A DNA stretch of 64,000 bases from Cephalotus follicularis (lineage: Eukaryota > Streptophyta > Magnoliopsida > Oxalidales > Cephalotaceae): positions 154,796 through 218,795 of the forward strand of contig BDDD01001477.1 of NCBI GenBank assembly GCA_001972305.1, in the 5' to 3' direction. Below the pieces are notes generated by a model. That model saw only the letters and a program-made list of their open reading frames with translations, was not told the DNA's origin and searched no databases. Position numbers and translations under genes: made by a program. Below, piece after piece: positions 11,027 to 21,774 of this stretch; position 1 is the first letter of the stretch; the number at the start of each line of letters is the position of its first letter.

Positions 11027-11527
11027 ATGTATGATGAGATGGCACTTGTTGTTGGTAAGGATATGGCAACTGGGAGTTTTGCAAAATCCTTTGTTGATGT
11101 AGATATGCAAGAAAATATCAATGTTGATTATCTAGCTGCTGAAGAAGAAGGTGAAACAGAAGGGGGGGCAAAAGGGAAACAAACATTATCATCTACTGCA
11201 ACTTCCTCAAAAGCAAGGTCTCACAGGAAAAGAAATCGTGATGAGCTTCCCCAACTTGACCTAGTAGCAGCACAACTTGGTGAGATTGCTATAGCGATTA
11301 GCAAACTGAGTCGGAATGAATTAAATGTTGATGACCTTTATAAAGAAGTTATGAAAACTGAAGGATTTGAAGAACTTGTTCTTGCGAATGCTTTTGATTA
11401 TTTAGTGGAGAATGAAAAGCAAGCGAAAGCATTTATGGCTAAAAATGTTAATCTTCGAAAGGTATGGATTGAGAGGTTTTTCATTGAGAAGTTCGTGAAT
11501 CAAAAGGGGGAACATAATGATTTCTGA
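11027..11527 (+). pseudogene. Harbinger ORF1-like Myb/SANT protein, C-terminal part
   Basis: The open frame begins MYDEMALVVGKDMATGSF, the region that normally follows the Myb/SANT-like DNA-binding domain. It continues through a basic stretch (SSKARSHRKRNRDE) to a leucine-rich C-terminus. The N-terminal trihelix domain expected in such proteins is absent. An AG acceptor (TTCTTCTTCCAG at 11007-11018) just upstream suggests it was a 3' exon. In intact elements this protein helps bring transposase to the TIRs. Host annotators often label such ORFs L10-interacting MYB proteins. Confidence 0.65.
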
Positions 11528-11974
11528 GTTGGTGACTATGCGTTGGTAATGTTTTGTCATAATTTAGATAAATTATGTTTTAAATCAGATATTGACAAAT
11601 TATGTTTTTCATGTTGTGTTTGTTTCCAAATGGTTGTAGTTAATTGATAGATACTTTTACGACTCATGAAATATATAGATTACAAACTTTATTAATGATT
11701 ACAATGGTTTTAAATCTTACAAACAGTAAATCATACTTGGGTATTATATAGTAGTATAATATTACCAATTTGATTATCATGTTTTTAATGTTGTGAAATA
11801 TATTTGTTATATTATTTAGTATTCATATGTTAATAGAGAAAAAGAACTTTATTAACAAAGGAAAATATTTTCCAAAGTGTTCCAAACAATGGAAAATATT
11901 TTTCAGATTGTATACCAAACACAGGAAAATAAAATATTTTAAGGAAAAAAAATTTCAGTAAAAATATTTTCCAC

Positions 11975-12006
11975 AGGAAAATATTTTCCTCTAAACAAAC
12001 GGAGCC
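11975..12006 (-). repeat. Right TIR of Harbinger element
   Basis: Ends CTAAACAAACGGAGCC, the inverted copy of the left TIR. Confidence 0.9.
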
Positions 12007-12009
12007 TAA

Positions 12010-14665
12010 ATGTTATATTTACCAAGTAATTTCAAATATCTCACTTCCTTAGTTCCTGCATATATACTCAACATACATTCTCATAACAATTTGATTTAAA
12101 ATATTGATATTGATTTTGGTAAGCAATATGAACCTAGTGCTTAGTAATAAGGGGAGAGAGGAGTCTACACCAACACTCAGCCGGAGACTCGAGAAATATC
12201 ACAACAACTATAAACAACTCAAAAAAGTCGATAATCGAACTTAAAACCATATTAAGTGGACCATGCACCGTAACCATTAAACGAAGGACGCTGTCCAAAA
12301 AAATGATATTTCACAATAAAAATTCCTTATCTTTTTAGTTGAGTGATGTCCACATTTGTTTCACCAAATAGATTTGTCTCGATAATTATCTAAATTATTA
12401 TCGTAGGATGGCATGTATCTATGCTGTTGGTCCAGTGGTTACATGCTTGAAAAGCGTGAAAGAGTTCCTCAAATAAAATTTCTGCTTTTCATTCTTCAAT
12501 TGCTTGGAGAAATAGAGGTAAGGATTCAACCACGCTGCCAAATTGACACTTGAGAATTTCTTTATTATTCAATAGATATAATTTGTGAAAGTGCACTCCA
12601 CAACTACAAGTAAGTTGATGTCTAGTGCACAAGGTTCCAGCTCACGGCCACACTGGTAATGGGATTTGAGACACCTGAAAATGACATGCACCAACCAACT
12701 CCTGAAAACTCTAGGCGACAAGATAGAAAAGAATGTATAAAACAAACAAAAAGTGGTAGTGCAGCAACTTTCAAAGCATAGAGGCATCCACAGAGGAAAG
12801 AGTTGGATATCATTAATTTATGCCCAAACATATGAAAATTACTCATCAGTCTCTTTGTTAGTCATTTTCAGCTTTTTTTTTTTTGTCAAAAATAATAGTT
12901 CATAGTCAAATAGTCAACCAATAATTATCATGAAATTTTAATTATAACTTTTTTAAAATATCAATTCACACTCTCATAAAAAAACAAGAATAAAATTGGT
13001 AATGTGATCCTTACTGTACGAGAGTGTCATTGAATTTGATTTTTTTGGTCAAAGAACCATAAAAAATGGGAGGAGGGAGTAATATGTTTTTAACAGTGTC
13101 ATTGAATTTGAATTTTTTGCCCTTTCAATCATTAGTTCTAAAATTACACTTAAGAACATCATAATCAAGTATTAGAATTAATGAATGAAAGGAATACACA
13201 GTTAATTTGTTTTTATTTTTAGAAAGAATTAAAAAAAAAGAGTAGAAGGAATGAAAATGTTTGGATCCACGTTAGTTAAACAAGTAAAAAAGAATGAGAA
13301 TGTTTGGATCATAATAGAGCGGAAGGAAACGAGTTCTTTTCACCAATTGATGTGGAAAGCTCGTATTGATAGCTAGATGATAAAAAAATATCTAATATGT
13401 TCAACGACGTTAACATCAATAATGATAATATTAAAAGATATATACATTACTTATATTTTTTTAATTTGTTTATATGAGAAATTTTTTGATAGATACAACC
13501 CACCAAGTGATATATAGACATAATTAATCATAAAATGATATATCATCTATTTAATTGATTTTTATTTTAATTTTTTTTAAAATAATAATGTATATTTATA
13601 TTATTAAACGTCTACGTGATGAAACTCTATTTAATTAAGAATTTTTCTGCCTACACTTACGCTGTGAGTGCGGTTAAAAGCATTTTCCAAACCACTGACA
13701 TCACCTCACAACCGTTTCAGGGGCTCATTCATTTTCTCTGAATGTTCATAAATCCAATATAAAGATTGTGGCCTACCAAAGAAAAACGTGTTAAGCTTTT
13801 ATTATTGTCCAACTTAAATATGTCGCTTTCTCTTCTAATCAAGTCCGCTACATTTGACAAAGAGTCAAGTACAAGTAAAAGTCAGATGCCAAAAGTCTAT
13901 GCTCAAAGATCATTCTGTCATCCACTTTGTTAAGCTGGCATCACAATGTAACCCTTTTGATTCTCCCTACTTTTAATGGAGAAACCGTGGCATGCAATAT
14001 GGTAATAACAAGAGTGGCAACAAGGATCACATATAATGCTATACATAATTAACTATAACTATGCTCTTTACAGGCAAAAAGTCTTAACTAAAGGGTTGTA
14101 AGTGAATGATGTGTACCCATGTCCATGTGAGATAAAGATAAATGCCAATTGCCAACCTTCTTGACATGAACATCAACCGCTAAAATGTGGGTGGTTAATG
14201 AATATTGATTCCAATCAAACTCTCTGTAATGGATGAATTTTTTTTAATTTTAATTATTAGCAGTTAATGAGTCTGAAAAGCACCAAATTTTTAGCCTTGT
14301 GATTCAATATGCCAAGCATACAGGAAAGCAACAAAACCATTATCATCAACTTATCAAGTTTAGCACGAAGGTAATTGATTTTGTCAAGACAGAAAAAGTT
14401 TCATTTGTGGCAAAATCTAAACTCTTGAATGGATAATCAAGAATTCAAAATTTGGTAAATTGCAACAGGAAGGTGTTACACTATCTTGTTGTCCAAAACT
14501 GTTGAATTTACAATAATAACAAAACATTGTATATATTACCTTCCACTTCTAAAAAAGCCATGTTTTCGTCAAAATCACAGTGAACACTGCACCGTCGTCA
14601 TGTACTCCACATCTTAAATTCCTTTCTCTTATACTCTCTCGAAGAATCCACAGAAGCCTCCATCA
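12010..14665. other. AT-rich spacer and promoter of the receptor kinase gene
   Basis: I see no coding exon. A direct repeat of AGTGTCATTGAATTTGA occurs near 13023 and 13096, and GAATGARAATGTTTGGATC near 13249 and 13292. The last few hundred bases should hold the kinase promoter; TTATACTCTC at about 14629 is not a clear TATA box. Confidence 0.4.
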
Positions 14666-17128
14666 ATGGAAACCAAAGTACTTCACTTTCTCTCTCTAGT
14701 TCTTCTCTCTGTTTTCCCCTTGTCACCCTCTTTCACTCCCACTGACAACTACCTCATAAGCGGTGGCTCGACCACCAACATTTCTCTTTATAACCGTGTT
14801 TTTATCAGTGATTCTACCAAACCCGGTTCAAGTTATCTCTCCGTGGACCGTTCCATTCCTCTCAACAACCCAAACCCATCTCCAAATTCACCCACTCTGT
14901 ACCACACAGCTAGAGTTTTCACTGGTTCTTCAAGCTACAAGTTTAACATCAAGAAAAATGGGACTCACTTGGTACGTTTCCATTTCTCTCCCTTTGCAGC
15001 TCAAAATTATGACTTATCAACTGCAAAATTTAGTGTTTTGGTTAAAGGGTCTTTGATATTGAGAGATTTTAGGGCTAAGAATACTGTGGTTAAAGAGTTA
15101 ATATTGAATATAGATGTTGGAGTGCTTGAAATTATGTTTAGGCCTGGTGGTGATAAGGGGTTTGGGTTTGTTAATGGAATCGAAGTATTTTCGGCTCCCG
15201 AGAACTTCATTGTAGATGCTGGGGCTAGGTTGATCAGTGTCACTGGAGATGAAGAGTCTAAAAATCTGTCATCACAGGTGTTAGAGACCATTCAGAGAAT
15301 AAATGTTGGAGGTTTACTATTGACCCCATTTAATGATACTCTGTGGAGGACTTGGATCCCTGACGATGATTTTCTTGTTTTGAAATCGGCCGCTAAACGT
15401 GTACAGACCACTCATCCTCCCAATTATCAGGAGGGAGGTGTGACTCCAGAGATTGCTCCTGATAATGTTTACATGACTGCACAGGAGATGAATATAGATA
15501 ACGCAACATTGAATGCCAGGTTTAATATCACATGGCGTTTTCCAGTGGGCTCAGCGGGTGTTGGACACTTAGTTAGGTTGCATTTTTGTGATTTTGTTAG
15601 TGTTTCACTTAATCAGTTGTACTTTGATGTATATATCAACAAGTATTCTGCGTACAAGGATCTAGATTTATCATCACTTACATTCCATGTGCTTTCATCT
15701 CCATATTACTTGGATTTTGTTGTGGATTCAGATGATTCAGCGATTATGGAAGTAAGTATTGGACCTTCAGATATGAGCAATCCTTTGAAAATCAATGCTA
15801 TTTTGAATGGGGTTGAGATAATGAAGTTAGTAAATCTGGAGGTTTCAGAAACTTGGTCTGAAAAGAGAAATATTTGGATTTTGGGGGGTTCAGTTATTGG
15901 AGTTGTTGTATTATGTTTGGCTATCCTTGCCCTTGTGCTCGTGTTTAAATGCAAGAAGAAGCCGCGGAAACCAGCATCTGCAGAAAGTGTGGGTTGGACA
16001 CCTCTACGTGTGTATGGAGGTAGTTCATACAGTAGAATGTCTGAAGGGACTGTCAATACTTCTCCAGGTCCAAATGGCTATCATGGCTTGAGGATTCCGT
16101 TTGCCGATATACAATTGGGAACCAACAATTTTGACAAGAATCTAATAATTGGTTCAGGTGGATTTGGCATGGTTTACAAAGGTGTTCTTAAAAACAACAC
16201 AAAGGTTGCAATTAAAAGGGGTGTGCCCGGATCTAGGCAGGGATTGCCTGAATTTCAGACTGAAATAACAATTTTGTCCAGGATCCGCCATCATCATCTT
16301 GTTTCACTGGTTGGATATTGTGAAGAACAGTCAGAAATGATACTGGTTTATGAGTATATGGATAAAGGGCCATTAAAAAGTCATTTATATGGTTCAAAAC
16401 ATCCACCTTTGTCTTGGAAGCAGAGGCTTGAAATATGCATTGGTGCAGCCAGAGGTATTCACTACCTTCATACAGGTTCAGCACAAGGAATTATCCATCG
16501 CGACATTAAATCTACCAATATTTTACTCGATGAAAATTATGTGGCCAAGGTTGCTGATTTTGGTCTTTCAAGGTCAGGTCCATGTCTTAATGAGACACAT
16601 GTCAGCACCGGTGTCAAAGGTAGTTTTGGGTATCTTGATCCCGAGTATTTCCGTAGGCAGCAGCTTACAGATAAATCTGATGTTTATTCATTTGGAGTTG
16701 TGCTTTTTGAAGTGCTTTGTGCTAGACCTGCTGTTGATCCGTTGCTTACTAGGGAACAAGTGAATTTAGCTGAATGGGCGATGCAATGGCAGAGGAAGGG
16801 CATGCTCAAGAAAATTGTTGATCCTCGTCTTATAGGAAAAATTAAGCCAAGCTCTCTGAAGAAATTTGGAGAGACAGCAGAAAAATGTTTGGCTGAATAT
16901 GGTGTTGACAGGCCGACCATGGGTGATGTGTTATGGAATTTGGAGTACATACTTCAGCTTCAGGAATCTGGAACCTCAAGAGAAGCACACGAAGACAGCA
17001 ATATAACTAAAATTGAGCAGCATGTTCCATCTAGCAGCGTAAGAACAGAGGAAGAGGATGTTAGTGGTGGTTCGGACATAACTACAAGTAAAGTTTTTTC
17101 CCAGTTGATGACCAATGAAGGCAGATAG
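14666..17128 (+). CDS. CrRLK1L (malectin-like) receptor kinase, At5g24010-like
   Basis: Single-exon gene of 820 codons, as is usual for CrRLK1L kinases. Residues 1-22 are a signal peptide. About 26-395 form the tandem malectin-like ectodomain (TPTDNYLISGGS, FGFVNGIEVFSAP, LVRLHFCDFVS). One membrane helix spans about 401-426 (WILGGSVIGVVVLCLAILAL). The kinase domain follows, with glycine loop IGSGGFGMVYKG from about 494, the VAIKR lysine near 517, HRDIKSTNILLDE near 611, DFGLSR near 631 and GSFGYLDPEY in the activation segment. All catalytic residues are present and it is an RD kinase. It should sit in the plasma membrane and relay cell-wall or RALF-type signals. That is inferred from FERONIA and THESEUS relatives; the ligand is unknown. 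The closest relative I recall is Arabidopsis At5g24010. Start chosen by the signal peptide. Confidence 0.95.
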   Translation: METKVLHFLSLVLLSVFPLSPSFTPTDNYLISGGSTTNISLYNRVFISDSTKPGSSYLSVDRSIPLNNPNPSPNSPTLYHTARVFTGSSSYKFNIKKNGTHLVRFHFSPFAAQNYDLSTAKFSVLVKGSLILRDFRAKNTVVKELILNIDVGVLEIMFRPGGDKGFGFVNGIEVFSAPENFIVDAGARLISVTGDEESKNLSSQVLETIQRINVGGLLLTPFNDTLWRTWIPDDDFLVLKSAAKRVQTTHPPNYQEGGVTPEIAPDNVYMTAQEMNIDNATLNARFNITWRFPVGSAGVGHLVRLHFCDFVSVSLNQLYFDVYINKYSAYKDLDLSSLTFHVLSSPYYLDFVVDSDDSAIMEVSIGPSDMSNPLKINAILNGVEIMKLVNLEVSETWSEKRNIWILGGSVIGVVVLCLAILALVLVFKCKKKPRKPASAESVGWTPLRVYGGSSYSRMSEGTVNTSPGPNGYHGLRIPFADIQLGTNNFDKNLIIGSGGFGMVYKGVLKNNTKVAIKRGVPGSRQGLPEFQTEITILSRIRHHHLVSLVGYCEEQSEMILVYEYMDKGPLKSHLYGSKHPPLSWKQRLEICIGAARGIHYLHTGSAQGIIHRDIKSTNILLDENYVAKVADFGLSRSGPCLNETHVSTGVKGSFGYLDPEYFRRQQLTDKSDVYSFGVVLFEVLCARPAVDPLLTREQVNLAEWAMQWQRKGMLKKIVDPRLIGKIKPSSLKKFGETAEKCLAEYGVDRPTMGDVLWNLEYILQLQESGTSREAHEDSNITKIEQHVPSSSVRTEEEDVSGGSDITTSKVFSQLMTNEGR

Positions 17129-19025
17129 TTTTGGTGCTCCTACCATATTACAAACCGTTCCATATTTTATAGAGAATGGGATACTCTCTAGGTCACTTTC
17201 AATATTCCTCACAAGTTGTGCAAGTCTTGGAGGTACCAACCTTCTCTCAATTTTATTATTTATTATTTTTCATTTTCATTATAATTGCATTATCTGCTCT
17301 ACTTTACCTCAGTAATCATTTAGAATATCATAATGCGTGTCATAACACAACAGATTATTTGGGTTGGTTATGGATTTGTCAGAAAATTCAATTTTATTGA
17401 TTGCAGAGGAGCCATTCTACTATAGAGGAAGGGCCATGGACCATTAATTGTCCAACTGTACACGGCGTGCTCTCCTTCTACTTATATAATACTTCATTTG
17501 GTATCCTTGTGGCTGCATCGTCCACTTTGGATAACAGGTGGCATCTCCGCTGAAGAGATGGTCGTCATTATCCTTTTATGTACATATACTTATGTAGTTA
17601 GTCCTCATATTACCTAACCCCTTCTCTCCACCTGTTCATTCTTCTTGTTATTTGGGGAGACCTATACGCACTTTGCAGGCAGATCAAGATGTGTGGCTTT
17701 CCCAAAAAGTAGTTGAGAGTGTTTTTCATTTTGGTTCTGAGCTTTCATGAAACTATGATCTGGAGGTTTTCATTCAAGATCAGTTCTTTATGGCCAAGGC
17801 AGACGTTTAGTAGGCTAAGAATCCCACAATAGCTTGATTTAGAACCTTTATTTGAATAGATGTAAGATACAAGTGTAGGAAGTTTGAATATCAATTTAGG
17901 AAGAGGAACATTGCCTTACCATTTTCTTTAACTACACTTAGATATCTATGATATCCTAGTTGCATAAAGGTTTTGTTATGGAGCAAAACGACATGGATTC
18001 GAATTCTACAATTTTGAAGAGGAAGTTCTTCTAGAGATTGACATTTCATTTCATTTCTACTTGTTTTTTTTAAGTGATCACATGTTATGCAGAAAAAGCC
18101 AGAAGGATAAAAACCACCCTATATTGACTATAAACAAAATAACATTCGATGAATGCACAATGATGGAAGTAGCTTATGTTTATTTATACCTACACAGAGG
18201 TGGAAGTAAGTTTATGTTGATCTTTATTTTACTATTGCTGTGCTACAACTTTTTGCATTAATATGCAATGCATTGGCGTAGAGCTGATAGAAGACAAGTA
18301 TAACTGGGATCACTGGATAAGGATATACAAGGAGACGATACTTTCGTTACAATGAAACAATCTCACTTATAGGTCCATCAAGAAACGAGTAAAGCTACTC
18401 CAGCAAAAAAGTGAGTTCCACACTTTTTGCACAACAAATGCATTAATAAAGCCTTCTTGACATGAAAATTAAACAAAGTAATTTTCGTTAAATCACGTGT
18501 CATGTAAATGTTTTGCTTGTTTTTTATCCTTAGTCAAACAAACAAAACTTGATAAAAATGTAACTTGAAATCGATTTTAGTACTTCAATAATTGGTTTGT
18601 CCAAATCAAAATTTGAGGGAGCACTTAGAAATTTGGTCACAGAAATTTATAATTTTCCAAAATATAGTGATGCAATATGGCCTTCAAATTGTGATGCCAA
18701 ATTGTCCTTTTACATCAAAAATTAAAAAACAAAAAACATAACATCAAGTACTATATAATAGAATGGAAAGAATGAGAAGCGAGAAAGCTTTATTTTTTCA
18801 AATTATATTGCGTCACGTCACTTTAAATTCATTATAACACGTTCTATTATTTTGAACTTTTAATAATTGTTTTTTTTTTCAATTATATTCTACCAAATAA
18901 AACTTTCATATTTTGTTATATCATGTAGCCCCGTAACTATCATAGTCTTTTACCATATTATAAAATTCTAAAAACTGAAAGCATGGCACGGATAATATAC
19001 CACCTTTTTGCAAAAATTGTATATA
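17129..19025. other. 3' UTR of the kinase gene and AT-rich spacer
   Basis: The kinase 3' UTR begins at 17129 and its end is not visible. I see no further gene up to the Tat element at 19031; small ORFs here have no recognisable motif. Confidence 0.4.
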
Positions 19026-19030
19026 ATACT

Positions 19031-19411
19031 TGATGGAGGAAAAATATGTTTATAAAAGCCAGGACACGTGTCTACTGGAGACTTGACCAATTGTCCATGG
19101 GGGATTAGAGGCTTATCAGCAAGCCATGCCGAGGACCACGCTCATGGCAAAGAATGTCCATCTCGGACTAAGAGACAATGTTCATTATTTTTTGAGGACA
19201 ACACATTGAGACCACAAGTCCGAGGACACTCCTCGGACTCAAAGGCAGAAGACCATATTCGCGGCGTGAGGGCCGAGGACTCCCTCGGCCCAAAGTGTCT
19301 CTAAGGTGGAGAACAGGAGATACGGTCTCCTGTACACAGAAATTGAGGACCTCTTCCTCGGACGTCCTCATACTTGTTCCATCCTCGGAACCATAGCAGA
19401 GATTCTCTTTG
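19031..19411 (+). repeat. Truncated 5' LTR of copy D
   Basis: Matches 19722-20102 nearly base for base, then breaks at GATTCTCTTT and jumps to internal sequence (GGCAGAGGCGGGAATTG). Confidence 0.85.
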
Positions 19412-19721
19412 GCAGAGGCGGGAATTGCTCTGGGCATGCCACGTGTTAAGCGTATTCAATACGCAACCTTAATGATAATCATAACGGTTCAGTGCCCGAG
19501 GTGACTTAATGGCAGTGAAGGCAGACCAAAGGTCAAGCGTTAGTTCTCGGTTCAAGCATACTGTGTTATGTGTCAGAGAAGCCACACAGGCAATGCTCTC
19601 GTCCTCAGCCTAAATAAGAACAACCAAGAAATGTTGCAGAGAAGTCTTGCCTGGGCCATGGCTCTCAACTCTGGTCCTCCTCCTCTGACCAAGCTCAGAG
19701 AACAAGGACCAGGGGGGCATA

Positions 19722-20634
19722 TGATGGAGGAAAAATATGTTTATAAAAGCCAGGACACGTGTCCACCGGAGACTTGACCAATTGTCCATGGGGGATTAGA
19801 GGCTTATCAGCAAGCCATGCCGAGGACCACGCTCATGGCAAAGAATGTCCATCTCGGACTAAGAGACAATGTTCATTATTTTTTAAGGACAACACATTGA
19901 GACCACAAGTCCGAGGACACTCCTCGGACTCAAAGGCAGAAGACCATATTCGCGGCGTGAGGGCCGAGGACTCCCTCGGCCCAAAGTGTCTCTAAGGTGG
20001 AGAACAGGAGATACGGTCTCCTGTACACAGAAATTGAGGACCTCTTCCTCGGACGTCCTCATACTTGTTCCATCCTCGGAACCATAGCAGAGATTCTCTT
20101 TCCTCTGCAGACACATCATACCCTATAATGGAGGATCTCAATCTTATCTACGGGATAAGGGAATAACCTTTACCAGATCTGTTGGGATTTAAGCTTATCC
20201 AAATGAAGAGATATAATTCAAATCAACTACAAAAGGAAAAAGGCGATATTCAAGGAAGAGATAAAGGAAAGCAGCTATATTATAGGCGGAGATAAGGGAA
20301 TGTCCGAGATCCTCGGCACTTCCTAGGGGATAACGATCACATCCATTCACACGCTCAACCAGTTACATCAATCCACTATAAATACAAGTTCAACACACTG
20401 AACAAAGGTCAGCAATTTTTACATTCAAGAGAGATAATATTTCATCTGCACTTGACTAACTTGAGCGTCGGAGTGTCCCCGGGAGAACAACCTCCTGGGC
20501 CTTCACCATTGTTGCTCCGTGTGCAGGTGTCCGAGATCAGATTCTTCCTTAAGGCATCAGTGACAAGCGTTTCTCTTAACAAATCAAAGTCCTCCACGTA
20601 GGATACTGTTGAGAGAAGGATTTCTGTATCAACA
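19722..20634 (+). repeat. Complete 3' LTR of copy D
   Basis: TG...CA ends. A palindromic GGACACGTGTCC box near the start, CCGAGG hairpins, and TATAAATA at 20377-20384 mark a typical U3-R-U5 layout. Confidence 0.9.
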
Positions 20635-20639
20635 ATACT

Positions 20640-21542
20640 TAAAACAGTTTATATATGTAAAATGCTTTGAAAACTATCCTAATTCGTTGTGTAAAATATG
20701 GTTTTCCTATTTCAACATTTCATATATATGTATAATAATACTAAAAATCAATAGTTGATTGATTTATTAGAATTACTTTAAACTATTAGTGAATTATAAT
20801 GAAACAATCTTAGATTAATAAGAATGTCATTTACGTGTCGCAATTTAATTTGATGATTAAAAATTTAAAAACTTTTATTTATTTTTTTATTCTAATATAT
20901 GTGCCATTACACATAAATAAATAACAGAACAGAATAAAATAATATGAATAGTATTTTTTTTTTACGAAAGAATGCAAATTACATTGATATATGTGTTAAA
21001 ATAAAAAAGTTAATAAAATTATTAGTAAGCATGATATTATTTTATATTATAGGTAACAATACGTAACTGTCGGTGCCTTAGATTAGAGTTGATAAATAAG
21101 TAATGGAGACATGACCGCCCCGCTCACTTATACCACCAAAAGGCTAATCATTGAATTCCACCCAAAAAAAATTCCAGGATTCAATGGCACTGGGTACTGT
21201 CATTTTCGTGTTTCACCAAAATGCAGGGGCCATTTAAAAGAACATAATTCGCTCATACAGTTATTTGGGTGTGAAATTTGAAGGTCGAAACTAAAATAGA
21301 AATGAAAATATTTGAGCATTTCGAGGCAACAAGAAGAAGGAATGAGAGTGTTCAAAATTTAAATGGTTTCGCCGACGGATGGATGGATGCAGTAAAAAAC
21401 TGAAGAAGGAAAGTGAGGGAACATAATAAAAATTCACTTGACGGGCAGCGCTACAGAAATCTTTTTGATTCAAAGTAAGTTACTATCATTTTAGAGAGAG
21501 AGAGAGAGAGAGAGAGAGGTTGAGAATTTTTAGGGTTTCAAA
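20640..21542. other. AT-rich spacer and DeSI promoter/5' UTR
   Basis: No coding sequence seen. A (GA)n run at about 21495-21518 lies in the likely 5' UTR of the DeSI gene, which starts about 25 bases later. Confidence 0.45.
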
Positions 21543-21691
21543 TTGAAGATGACGACGGAGGTGATATTGCATATATACGATGTGACGAATAGTGGATCAG
21601 AGAAAACCAACAACACGATAATGCAGATCAACAAGATCTTCAAGGACGGCATTGGTCTCGGTGGCATCTTCCACAGCGCCGTTCAGGTCCT

Positions 21692-21774
<83 letters not shown>

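Larger units (their letters stand above)
8744..12006 (+). mobile_element. PIF/Harbinger DNA transposon, internally deleted
   Basis: Termini are 32-bp inverted repeats starting GGCTCCGTTTGTTTAG with a single C/A mismatch at the 17th base. They are flanked by TAA on both sides (8741-8743 and 12007-12009), the 3-bp TWA target duplication expected of PIF/Harbinger. Inside are a fragment of the DDE transposase and, downstream in the same direction, the C-terminal part of the Myb/SANT-like second protein. Neither protein is complete, so the copy is non-autonomous. Confidence 0.9.
19031..20634 (+). mobile_element. Tat-type Ty3/gypsy deletion derivative, copy D
   Basis: The element is in plus direction. 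It has a truncated 5' LTR (19031-19411), the last 310 bases of the 3' internal region ending in the polypurine tract AGGGGGGCATA (19711-19721), and a complete 3' LTR (19722-20634). The outer ends are TGATGGAGG and GTATCAACA, flanked by ATACT at 19026-19030 and 20635-20639. The shared parts of the two LTRs differ at only a few bases, so insertion or conversion is recent. PBS, gag, pol and the accessory gene are all missing. Confidence 0.9.

Noticed and set aside
12421..12480. tRNA/SINE-like GGTCCAGTGGTTACATGC followed by a loop
   Set aside because: It has an A-box resemblance only. There is no B box (GGTTCGANTCC), no cloverleaf and no A tail.
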